Positions 34,404 through 46,189 of a DNA stretch of 64,000 nucleotides are shown in pieces. Source of the DNA: Acanthaster planci (taxonomy: Eukaryota; Echinodermata; Asteroidea; Valvatida; Acanthasteridae); the NCBI RefSeq assembly GCF_001949145.1, contig NW_019091420.1:563768-627767 (forward strand), written 5' to 3'. The position numbers and the translations under genes were made by a program. The notes beneath the pieces are model-generated. The model worked only from the letters and a program-made list of their open reading frames with translations. It searched no databases and was not told the origin of the DNA. Each line of letters begins with the position of its first letter. Within the stretch, counting starts at the first letter, position 1.

Positions 34404-36417
34404 TAAATAATATTTCTGTCTGTATTCTGATCACGGTGCTACGCAGCCCTTTCATATTTCTCTGCGCCATTAATTAAAACTAGTTGATCATTGGCGTTGC
34501 AAGGATATGTTCTAGGGGACAGAACTTTTTCGGGGGGGCACAGCACTTATTAGCGGAAAAGTATAAGCCTTTAACGGTGGAAGGGATCTATTGAGAGGTT
34601 GTATCCCCTTTCCTCCATTTGTTTCGTTTCACCATGGTTTCACTCGCCTTTTCTTTTCTTTATGGTTATTATTTTATGTCTGTGGAGTGTACCATTAAAA
34701 TCAAATAGCGCCACCACTTGGTCTGACACTCCCATGAAACAGCCGTCTGTACGTCATTAGACCGGTGCATGATGGTACCTGTCCTCCACCTGTCCAGGGA
34801 AGCAGCTCATACACGCGTGAACATGAACCTTAATTACTGCTTAGAAGGTACCATACTAATACATACTAAATTCGGGAACCGGGAGAGCAAGTTCACGGCG
34901 AGTGTGGAGAATTTCTTTCCACTTGGAAGTAAAAACCTGTGGGTTTTTTTGGCTGATGCGATTTCTGTGCTGAAACCTAGGTAGGTAACCTTCGAGAAAT
35001 ATTTCTGCAGATTGTGGCTTTGTTAAGGGTGTCTGCTGCATGCTGTAAGCATTAGATTTCTTGGCATTCATTCGGAGCAAGTCGAAACTGAAAGTGAAAC
35101 ATTCGTGCCGCGTGCATGGCGTGGAGGCCTTAGGCCTAATTGATAATTCCTATGCATCGGAAAGAAATTTCACGCTTTTAATTTAACACTGTCGGTAGTC
35201 TAGTCCCAAGCTCAGTCGGTATTGCGCTAGCGAAGTGGACGGTGAACTCCGCAGTAAAAGTAGGTAAAAAGTGCAACAAAGTTACCGATTTCAGTGTACA
35301 TGGGAAGATCTTTCATTCTTTATAGTTTTATACTGACCCCACTAATTTTTCCCTGCATTGACTAGCCTACTTATTTTATTCATTATCACTTAGAATTTAG
35401 AAAAATGGGATTTTCAGACCAGTCGGATAGGATTTGTGCACAGGGTGTCAAGCGATATCCGTATATGGTGAATTCTTTCCATGTATTTACATGTAGCTGC
35501 CTTGAGCAAAGAATCAGCACACTACATACATACAGTACATCGTTTGAGATGAAAAGTTGTTGTAGGCCTAAATGAGGAACACGAAAAACTGTATAGGCCT
35601 AGGCCTAGCCTGGGTCCCTATAAGTAGCTAACCTTGTTTGGCAGTCCGTAAGCTTTATTGCAAATACTGCGTGGGTAGTTTGACACAATGGTAGAAAGAC
35701 ATTGTGGGAAGGAAAAGGGAGCAAACATTGAACTTTTTGCCTTCCCACAAAGCCTTTCTACCATTACACAGAATAAGCCGTGCAGTATTTGCGATAAGGT
35801 TTATTACTGTATCAGGCCCACCGTATACATCATGGCACTTTGCTGTTGTTGACCCGTTTTGGTCATCCTTGTACGAACATATATTTGGTCCAATTGTCTA
35901 CTTTTTGTAACTTGTAGGCCTACTGGTTATTTTGGTAAGCATGGTAAGGCATTTTTTTTTGGTAAGGCATTTTTTACTTTCATTTTTCGTGCATTTTTTA
36001 TTTCCATTTTTCATGCATTTTCTTTACGTGAATGCATTTGTACTGTTTCATCTGTAAATTTTCCAATAAATATAAATCAACACATACATGTACCTTGGAG
36101 TCGTCCAAAATATCCCATTACCCCGCAAATCCCAAAATTACCCCCAAAGACAAAGTCAGAGTTGAGTTTGTATCCAGTGAATTGCTATGATAGTGCTGGG
36201 TGATTTTGTGGCATGATCTGTTGATCCTTCTGCCATCAACCAATTTTCCTTTTCTGTCTAAATCACGGTTGAAGAAGATTGTGTTGAAGAAGGGAAGTAA
36301 AGTCCTGACTCCTGAGATTTTCTACCGGATTGAACAATAAAGAGCATTGCACATAGTACATGTAGATAGTAAAAATCAACCCGTTGCACATTCTTTACGG
36401 TGGCATACCCACTTGTG

Positions 36418-38370
36418 GCAGTGTTGTAACAAGTCACTAAATTTGGTGACTGGAGTCGAGTCGTTAGGTCAAGAAGTCGAGTCACTTTGTGTAGTCGAGT
36501 TGAGTCGAGGACTGAGCTTGGGTCAATTTGAGTCGCAATTGTTGGACAAAAAAACACTAAATACGATCAGTATAAAAGCAGTGCCGTCAGTCCGATTTCA
36601 AATATTTTTCTCCAAAAAATGTTGCTTTTAGTCTTTTTGAGACTTGAGTCTGATAAGCTTGTACTTGAGTGTCTATGAGAGTCGAGTCCTTTGGTTGCAG
36701 AGACTCAAGCCAAATCATTTACCTGTCGGGAGTTGAGTTGCCAAGTTGTTCTAGGAATAGCTACATGTACATGTACATGAACAATGTTCTTGGCCACACA
36801 TCTGTATTTGACGGATTGTGTAAATTAGCATAAAGTAACAAAGAAAATTCATTTGATTTTTGTGCATGTAGACAATTTCAGTTTCTGAACATGCAGTAAA
36901 AGCACTAACTTCGGTTTATTTTGTTTGGATGAGAAGATTGCAGTGCTGTGATGTCCCATACATGTACTTAACGGCAGTGAGTGGTTATATTTTCGTATCA
37001 AATTCACCGCCTCCCAGAAGTGAGTTATGTTGTTCATGAATACTTACTGAGGAAAGCAACAGTAAAAGACTACATGTATATGAGACCCGCTCTGTGAAAA
37101 TGAGTCATAAGTTGCCAGAGCCATTTTTTGAGTTTTCATTTGTATTGGAAAGATCAAATTGAGTTTTTGTTTTGATGTACATGTATCACTCACTTTGGCA
37201 TCCTGATGAAAGTTGACACTCCGGGGTGAAAAATGCTGTGGGTTCCTATTGATTTACACGGTGCGAAATTATTCGAAAGGACTTTTTTACTCCAAAGTGA
37301 CTTTGGCGACTTAAGACTCAATTTCACAGAGTGGTTCACAATTATGTACGTGTATCCGGTATGTAAATCTTATGGTCTCTTCGGACAAGTACGTGTATGC
37401 ATGTACATGTACATGCATTTACAAGGCCACATTGATACCGTAAATGAACTGCTGAGCCTCCTGGATTTTGGAGATTGCATGAAGTGTTCATGTACTTCTA
37501 TACGTCACCAGTAATTAATATTAAGATATTATAATTAATAAATTATAATATACAAGTACTCAGAGTCCCATGGGTCCAGTTTGAGTCTCGTGCCACGAGT
37601 CCCGTGGGTCGAGTTTGAGTGGCTCGCCACTTGGGTTTAGTCTGAGTCCCATTCAGGAGTCACCTGGTTGAAGTCCAAGGCACAAGTCACTTTGTTTGAC
37701 GGTGGGGTACTCAGAATGTGTTATAATATACTGGGCTAGGAAAAAAGTAGGTCCGTGTCTGGTTTCCCGACCTACATGTACCTTTACCCTATTTTGACAG
37801 CATGATCCTGAATCACAGGGGAGGGGGCTGGAATTTTGGGGGGGAAATGTAAAATTGACCCCTTTGCTGTTCATGCTGGACTGTAATACCGCATCAGTTG
37901 CCGGTGAACAAAGAGTTGTTCATTTCATCTGAAACAAATGTCACCCTGACCTTTCTCACGGTGGTTATTTTTAACCAATTAATTAACACGCAAGGCACAC
38001 TGAATCAGCATTTGAAAAAAAAAAAGAAAATTTCCAACCAACCTGCTCTTTTTCAGATGACATGTAATTGAAAGCAGTTGTATTTTGTCTGCATAACTGA
38101 CATTTAAAATTGCCACGAAGTCTGTACTTTCTTTGACAGTTTGCAAGGGCGTTTTCACCATGCACATGAAATATGCGCGCATGTACAGATAGGTCCAGGA
38201 ATTGCAGGAGGGCAGCAATGTACATGTTTGCTCAAGTGACTAGTCCTCCGTGTTGAGTTTGAGTTACAGTACGACAGTTGAGTCTGAGGATTTTGGTTAA
38301 ATTAGGATTTGAGTTAGACGCAAGTCCAAACCACCACACGTGTGAGTTTAAATGGTCTTGAGCCCCAAGT
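36418..38370. repeat. Degenerate GAGTC-rich repetitive block
   Basis: Two outer zones (36418-36740 and 37555-38370) are full of diverged GAGTC / AAGTC words such as GAGTCGAGTCGTTAGGTC, AGTCGAGTTGAGTCGAGGAC and GTGCCACGAGTCCCGTGGGT, separated by unique AT-rich DNA with ACATGT runs. This style is common in degenerate non-autonomous DNA transposons of marine animals. I could not set exact ends. Confidence 0.55.
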
Positions 38371-40240
38371 CCTAAAATTTTCAGTTATACATAAATACAA
38401 CATTGGATAACCGCCATTGACAACAGTGTACATGTACATGTATCTCTGTTGGTCATGCATTATCTATTCTTTTTATTTTGAACTTTGCTTCTGAACAGAC
38501 TTGCATTGTTTGAAATCAATTTGTTGTCAAGGGGAAAGAACACACATTTGGGACATTTGAACCATGGTCAGGTCCAGTGATTTATCACGCCTCCAGAAAT
38601 TTGACCTTTGGACAGCCCCTACTGGAGATATGAAGGCCGTTGTTCCTCACCTAAAAAATTGTGAACAGGTGCTTAAAGCATGCCAGGTGCAGCAACTATT
38701 AACCATTGGATGAAACTGATATAAATGCAGAGCTTTGCAAAATTTATCGGATTGCCATCAAAGTCAGCCTGAAAATACTAGTATTTTAGTATCTGAAGGT
38801 TGTACCTGCAACTTTAAACCCTCAGCCTGCCTAATGGGAGGGCGGGTCTGTAGTAATTACCATGATTACCAACTCAGCCCAGGGATTAGGTCTGTTGTTC
38901 AAACAGCCCTGTTGAGTGTAGAGTAACCAAGAAATTGTTCTGTCTGCACAAGTATGGTAGACGCAGAGATGGCCGAGGCAGTGAACTAGTAATTTGAGCC
39001 CCAGTGTAAAATCGAGAAAGTTCAGGGCTCAATAACAAGCAAGCCCACATTACTGGAGTTTCTCGTACCGAAATTAAATGATTGTCTTGACCCCAGTCTT
39101 TCCGTTTTTTTTTTTTTCAATTTTTGGTGGGTTATTAGCCAATTACTTTTGTAATTATTCACGCAAAACAAATGCACCCCAAGCCTGCTCCCCGCCGTTT
39201 TGTAAATGGCTTCCCTCTTTTTCGGGCACGGAGGACCATTTTCCATCCGTGATCGTGTCAACTGTGTCCTCGGATGGAAGCTCCACAACCCAGGGAATTG
39301 ATGCTGGCCCATATTTCCACAGTCGGTCCTTTTTTCCCGCCAAAACAATGAATCGGTGGAGGCACTTTTTATGCTAATGAGCTCAGCAGCAATTTTCAAT
39401 TGAATCGGTTCACTGCAACCTGATGTCAGCATATGGGAACATGGACATTTATTAATGGCAAGTTGAGATAAGACAGGACAAGATTAAGAAGGGCCTTGCG
39501 GGGAAATTGTTCCGGGATTTTTTGTTTAGTTATTTGGAAATCAAAATTGTGTGAACTCATGCTCATTTACATTGACTGTTTTTCCCTCTTAGAATTTGTA
39601 AGGGCAATTCATTTTCATTCCTTTTTATATTTGTAAACTTTTTGATGTGGTCTGATTGTAAAATTTCCCCAAAGTTGGCTCTGGACAAGCTTGTCTCCAC
39701 ATAAGCAAAAGAGCTGGTTTACTAAATACTAATGAGCTGGTTCTTGTATTAACAAAAAAGAGCACACTTGCATGTACATTGTACATGGAAGTTGTAAATT
39801 GAAAGAAGAACGAAATTGTGGAAGTTTAGCTTCACCTTGTTACATGTAGTCTTCGATTTTTGACGTGCCGATGTTGAGTCACATTTGAAGACCATAAATG
39901 TCTCAGTGCCTAGACACCCCATCATGGCAACGGGGTGAGCACTTGGCCACGATTCAACAATCCCCACGAGACGCACAGCCATCAAGCCCGATTTGTGTTG
40001 ATAATAATGCATTAGTCTGCCAGCACACACCACATTGGGCAGCCCAGGGTCTGCGGCACAGCCAATGCATGCCTCGACGTAACGAGGGCATTACAGCAGC
40101 GCAACATCATGTGGCCGTGATTGCCTGTGGGCTAAGTGCTGCTCAGCCGCTGATGCAAGTGAGTGATAAATGCGCGCATCATCGGCCCACTTCCACATAA
40201 TGGAGTCGCAAATCTGAACTGATAACAGACTGACGTCAAA

Positions 40241-40316
40241 TTAACCCTGACAGTCCCAAATCCTCTAATTTCAATACGATTTTACATATACACGCTTGGG
40301 GGTTAGGGTTTTTTAA
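40241..40316. mobile_element. Tiny TTAA-type element, ~76 bp
   Basis: Starts TTAACCCTGACAGTCCC and ends GGGGGTTAGGGTTTTTTAA. Same family and same internal order as 12939-13009. Confidence 0.65.
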
Positions 40317-40764
40317 TGCATGTATCTGTGCGTCCGTATATGTATGGACAGGTGGATCTTTGTACATTATGTTCCTGCAGAGGGTGAATTTTCTGACTGT
40401 TTAAACTGTTTCTACATGTATGCGATGAAAAAAAAAATCACATGGCCAATCACACAGTGAGTTCTGCATACAACAGATCCTGCAGTCCCAAGATTGAGAT
40501 ATGTATCATGAATCTGATGCCAATAGCAATCAAGCACCTGTGCCCTTCTAACCTCATCCCTCTGCATTACCAAATGGACGATTTGGGAGTCATTTTGGTG
40601 CAGTTTTCAGAAAATTCCGAGTGCAGTTGCAGCAAATGAGATGAGTTGTGACAACTTGCACATGCATTTAGGTAATTCCAGAAGTTACAGGTCCATTCTT
40701 TTTTGGTGTCCCTGTCACCTCTGACATGATTTTGTAAGTTCAGAACACTTTTTTGTAAAACTTC

Positions 40765-40917
40765 CAAGAAGGATTAATTAATGCAAATTACCTGCCAAAC
40801 AAGTAGTAATAGTCTGAAATCAATTCCGGTGATATTTCCATGTCAAATAACAAAGGTCAGATGTAACAAGGACACAAAAAGTCACACCTTTGGACCCCTA
40901 ATTTCTGGAATTACCCC
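40765..40917. repeat. Partial copy of the 9812-10052 family
   Basis: AAATTACCTGCCAAACAAGT, TCTGAAATCAATTCCGGTGA, CAGATGTAACAAGGACAC and CTAATTTCTGGAATTACCCC follow the same order as the other two copies. Confidence 0.62.
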
Positions 40918-41216
40918 TGTACAGTATGTCCACAAGTACTGGTGTGTAGAGCGTTGAGCATCCAGTGGCATGGTGTCACCGGTTTTGAGATCTCTGATCA
41001 TTCGCTGCCATCACGGTTCTTTTGTTACCTGCAGTCGTACGGATCATGCTTCATACCAGTTTGAAGCAAACGTAAAATGCTACTCATGCAAAAGTAGCGG
41101 AGCTTTGGCCCTTCCCAGTTCCCAGATGCCCCATGTTGTTTTTTTCGTCCGTTACTGAAAAAAAAAATCCCAAGAGGATCCTTTGGTCCCAGTATCGACA
41201 AAAATATCATCATACA

Positions 41217-41310
41217 ATCAGTGCTCTGATTTATCTTATTGCCGAGCTTTCGGTAACTGGGTACCTTCGTCAGGGCAAGCAGATTCAGTTCACAGCCCTT
41301 TCATGTTTGT
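41217..41310. repeat. Single copy of the GCCGAGCTTTCGG repeat
   Basis: ATCAGTGCTCTGATTTATC, TTGCCGAGCTTTCGGTAACT, GGGTACCTTCGTCAGGGC and CAGCCCTTTCATG. Same family as 34277-34403. Confidence 0.6.
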
Positions 41311-41600
41311 TGGATTTTGTGGTCCCTCCTGAATCCACGCACGGGGTGTTGTCTTGCTTTTACAGTATGTGAATTGTTTGTGCAAGTTTTTGGGATGTGT
41401 TTGCATCCTTGATTTTTATCCACACCGGGCAAAAAATGACTGTTCTAGGAAATGCATTTAAGTTTTGTTGTTTTCTTTGGGGTAACTAGTTGAGGTTTAA
41501 ATGCGACACAAAATTCTTTCCATCTATGTGTGGTTTATTTGAAAGCAAGAATTCCTAAGGTTTCATTTGATAAAGCTTTGTGTCCAATTTTTGATTTCAG

Positions 41601-41977
41601 TATGGTCAACCAGGAGCCAGGGCCTGCTCTTTTGGAGGGCGGGACAGTCCCCCTCCCCTGCGATGGGCCAGGCTGGGCAGGGCTCCGGGCAGCTCTGGCC
41701 GGGCTGGGGGCGGTCGCCTCCCCCGAGGGCCTCCTCCCCTCCCTGGGGCGGGTCTATCGGGCTGCCCACCCGGCCCAGCTGAGTTGGCACACGGGCCGCC
41801 CCCTGGCCCCGACGCCACACCCCTTCCTGGGGCTGGGCCACTTCCTAGAGCACGTGGCCTCGGAGGCGGAGCAGGAGAGGTTCTTCCAGAGGGTGTTGCC
41901 GACAATCGCACGACTGGCCGGGCATATAGAAGCATGGCGCCCCCAAGAGGCGATCCAGTACATGGTGCAACAGCAAG
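41601..41977 (+). CDS. PARG: PARG-like exon 1 (coding), residues 1-125
   Basis: Acceptor tttgatttcag precedes 41601 and donor GTATAT follows 41977. The ATG is at 41602. The exon is strikingly GC-rich and encodes a Gly/Pro/Leu-rich start ([17 protein letters not shown], like the PARG MPCS...W segment). It then continues with [20 protein letters not shown], matching the helical domain that packs on the macrodomain in other PARGs. Confidence 0.88.
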
Positions 41978-44900
41978 GTATATAAAAGTTTCAAATATTC
42001 AGCCTTCATTTCTACTATCCCCTTGAAGCAAAACAAAGAATAAATTCTTAAACGCTCAGCAAAATGCGACTGTCTGAGAAAACTGAGAGCCTCGTTTCTG
42101 GTCATGTTAGAATTGTTTTTGCTTTGATTAGAAATATACTAGGAACACACAGTTAAGGAAGCCGCTGCCTTTTATGGCTGCAGACATTTTCCATAAAGCC
42201 AAGAGCCCTTACAGTCAGACGTGGCCTTCGAGTATTTGGCAGGCTGGGTAAATTCCACTGGAGAAGATTAATGACGTAGATGAATTGATTGGCAGAAAAA
42301 TTCCTGGTTGGTATCCAAGCTTTTAATCGTACAGGGGCACGTGTACTTGATACGTGTACATAGTGGGTCCAGTGCCCAAGTGCTGCTTGACAGTGCAGAA
42401 AAGTTATGCTTACTGTAGCGTAAAAATTCTGCTAACTGTAAGGACTATTTCATGGCTAACTATTTCAACTGGTAAAAATTGCACACAGAGATAAGCTTGC
42501 CTTTTGCTGGGCTGACTGCTGACGGTTTCCATAAAATACACAGAGCCACTGTTAGCATGTATGTATAATGTGCCACGGGCCAATTTCATAGAGCTGCTTA
42601 AGCGCAAAATTTGCTTAAGCACGAAAAAAACCTTACTTGATAAATCAGGTAACCAGCCAAAACTCCATACATGTAATGTACACTGTTTTGGCATTGTATT
42701 TAACTTTTTCTTGGTTAGCAGGACAATCAGATAGAGGTTGATCTGGTAATCTTTGTTTATTAAGCAAAGTTTTTTCGCGCTGAAGCAAATTTGGTGCTGA
42801 AGGAAATCTGTGAAATTGTTCTTAGCAGCGCCGTGAAAGCGGGCCCTGCAATTTCACGTCTAGCATTGTCTTCAATGCCCAAACTCACCACGCACATTTC
42901 AGACGCAGAAGTTACTTCACGTAAAGTTATTTTCTGAGCTATCACGAGATACATATGCGGAAGTTCATTGGTAATTTAAGGCATCAACCGGTTGTCAAGT
43001 TGCTTCGGCTTGGAAAGGCAGCTAAATACGAGGACCATGAGGTCTGCCATTCCTTCGCTGTTTCTGCTGTTTACAGCTGTGTTTATTTTTGTTTGTTCAG
43101 TCATTTCATCCGTTGGCCTGAGAAGTGACGGATACTTGGACAGGATTGCTTTAATAAACCACAAGGAAACGTAGATACTTCTTCACACATGATACGGTAT
43201 CCTTGTGTACGTACATCAGTTTGTGAAACAAGTATACATGAACGAGACACCTCGCTCCCTGGCCTGGCCAGTGATTTTTTTTTTCACTTCACTGTTGCCA
43301 CACGTGTCTCACTTGTTTTTTTGTGTCTGTGCGTTCACAGTAGTCAATTGGGATTTCTTAAGCATTCAAGGTTTATCACATGTACATGTACGTGGTGAAA
43401 TGCTGCGGTGCAATGTGTCATGTGGCTGACAAGTGTGTACATATCGGTTTCGTTAACATCCAACATCGGGTAGAAAGCTGGGCTGTGATATCAACTGCTT
43501 CAAGTGCTGAGACTTGGTTCAGACTTGAAGTGAAAGCAAAGCCACTTTGACGTGACGAAACATTTGCAGGGATATCTGCTTGCGTTGAAATGTACTCAAC
43601 TGTTGAAAATTCACAGCATGAATATTTACAACGTACAATGTATTCTGACATCACAAGCTTACGTTTGTACACAGTGGTTCAAACCCTACCTGACCCAGAC
43701 ATCAGTGAATACAAACAAATTATTTTCACTCACATCAATTAAAAGAATTTAGCAAGGCTTTAGAACTTATTTAGAGTCCTCGTGAGTTTTCAGTTTGGCT
43801 ACAGAAAGACATTTTTTGCAATGGATGCATTGGCAAAAGCATGTTATTCTTGATTGCTGTGAATGACGGCGCCCTTTATTGAAATTTCTGGAAAAAGCTA
43901 CTGCAGTTTTGGAAAATTCTGTGATAGCGTTAAAGAGATGATCACCTCAGTTTGGAACCGAGATCATTATGCATGTGTACATGTATTTTATTGCAACATA
44001 ACAGGAAAGGAAGGGGGAAATGACGCAAGACATCATGTGACTTCATTCCACTTTCACTTAGTGTTGTTTGAATTGTTTGAAGTTTTCAAAGTAAAATGAC
44101 AATGATTTTTTTCTTGATTTGAGAGATATCATTTCATTAAAGCAGGTTCCTCTCTAAGCATTTTTGTGATTAGAAGTATGAAGTTATCTAAAAATTAAAT
44201 AAGTTGCCTTTTCCCAATGACCTCGCTCTTTCCCACTCAATCATGCTCTCAATTCTTCCTAAAGAATCCACATACGTTGGGTGACTGTTCCCTCAGTGCA
44301 CTCTGAACCTGCGAGGTCAGGGTATGGGATTTTATACACGCGTTTTGCCGGCGATCTCAATGAAATTGGCCTCTTTTGTTCAACCCACTTTCCTTTCAAG
44401 TATTTTATTCAATTACAAGAATCTTCCAGTTCAAGTTGAAAAAGAAAATGAGCCCGTACCGGCGCATGCGCGACGCAGCCCAGAGATCCAAAAATTTAAA
44501 GGGAATCGGCACCTGTGTGCAGTGTTCACATGTACAGGAAATGAAATCTACCGATGCATCGCACTACAGACGGTGGCTGAAAGTGGGCGGCGTGACAAAG
44601 CTTGTGGTGATTTTGCCCCGGAGAAATGTGCACTTGCTCACGTACGTTGTACATGTACCTGGGCACATGTTCCCGTTCAGCGTATGTCCCGTCTACCGTG
44701 CTCTATTGGGCATGTATGAACTGTATACAAAAGATCAGTGCAATCCAACAGCTTGTTCAACCATGTGGAAAAGCTGAAATACAGTAAACACCAGGCACTT
44801 TGATACGTAACCTACCAGAGCAGTTCACAAAATTCTATATATTCTTTTTTTTTGTTGGCATCTATGCATGTATGGATTCAACATTTAACGCCATATATGC

Positions 44901-46124
44901 AAGCACTACACGTGCATACATGTACATGCTTTGGTAACGAGGGACTGCAGCCTTTTCTGCCTCACGGTCTTGGCTTTTTTGGGTGCCATAAAAAAGATGT
45001 CTGTACGTCATCTCTTTGCTTGGCACAAAATGTCTGAAATTCACAAAGTGGTCGGTAGAATTATAGACCCGACAATGAAGAGCACTTCATGTGATGTTCA
45101 AATTTCATGTTTGACCAAAAATCAAAGCGATTCCAAACATGTTGGGGGGTTTGGAATGTTTGTGTTTTGTAAAAGCTGTCAGACTTGCAGAATTGAATGG
45201 GAATAGGAATTTCTTCACAAAGCCAGCTTTTTTTTTTGCTTTTTTTTTTTTAACAGTGGCTTATTACATTGTGAATTTATGAGCCGTCAAAGTTGGGATC
45301 GTTCCGTCGTGTAATAAATGAAAAAGGTCTCCCAGGTTTATTTGTGCATGCATGTACATGTCTTTCTCCAGCAGTTCGGTTATCAAGTTCTGAAGATGTC
45401 GAAGATTGTTTATTAACCCTAACCCTCCTCAATCCTCCAAAATCCTTCAGGCGGTTTTGGAGGATTTTGGAGGATTGAGGGTGAATGGCAAAAGTGAATG
45501 GCTGATAATGAAGGATGCCATGAGTGAAGGTCATGGATTAGACCTTGTATTGTTTTTGCTTAGTCAAGCACAAATTCAGCCCGATATTTCCTTTGAATCA
45601 ACCGCACAGCTCAAGAATGCCATTCACACTGCCTCAACATAATGACAGGAATTGCTGGAGGATTTTGAAGGATTGAGGCAGCAGGCAGACCTCAAAAAAC
45701 ATTTTCAAGAAATTTTGGAGGATTTTGGAGGATTGAGGCTGAATGCAATTTTTTCATGTTAAAAATCGGAGGATTTTGGAGGATTGAGAATGGTTCCTGG
45801 TAAAAAGGCCTAGGGGGTTAGGGTTAATATAAACCCTCCGCGTAAAATAGAAACAGAAAAACGGCAGAAACACCTCACAAATTTGCAAGTTTCTGGCAGA
45901 CGCTTTTTGACATGGTTCTTATTTGTAAGGACTTGAAAGCAAGGTGTGGAACAAGCGACTTGAAGCCGGGAAAAAAATGCCTGCAAACATAACATGCCAT
46001 GCCAGCTGCAGACAGAAAACAGAAAATAACCTGATTGCCAAGGAAACTGAATCTTGAGGCTGCCTCAAATTGATTTCAAATTGGCGGCCCACATGATCAT
46101 GTCGGCAAGATGAGATTTGACGGC

Positions 46125-46189
<65 letters not shown>

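Larger units (their letters stand above)
32151..41600. other. Intergenic region between TRIP12 and PARG-like genes, including likely PARG 5' UTR and promoter
   Basis: Contains the repeats at 33308, 34277, 36418, 40241, 40765 and 41217. A transcription start and a 5' non-coding exon for the PARG-like gene should lie somewhere here, because its first coding exon starts at a splice acceptor; I could not place them. AGGCCT words cluster at 35130-35930. Confidence 0.5.

Noticed and set aside
39022-39432. 136-residue minus-strand open frame in the intergenic region
   Set aside because: No conserved motif, no supporting splice signals, includes a lysine run from a T tract; considered chance.
41563-41963. 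Overlapping minus-strand and alternate-frame open frames of 69-109 residues
   Set aside because: They are shadows of the GC-rich first coding exon of the PARG-like gene.
45413-45430. TTAACCCTAACCCT, resembling telomere repeat
   Set aside because: Only two units, and the mirrored end at 45812-45827 shows it is a transposon terminus.
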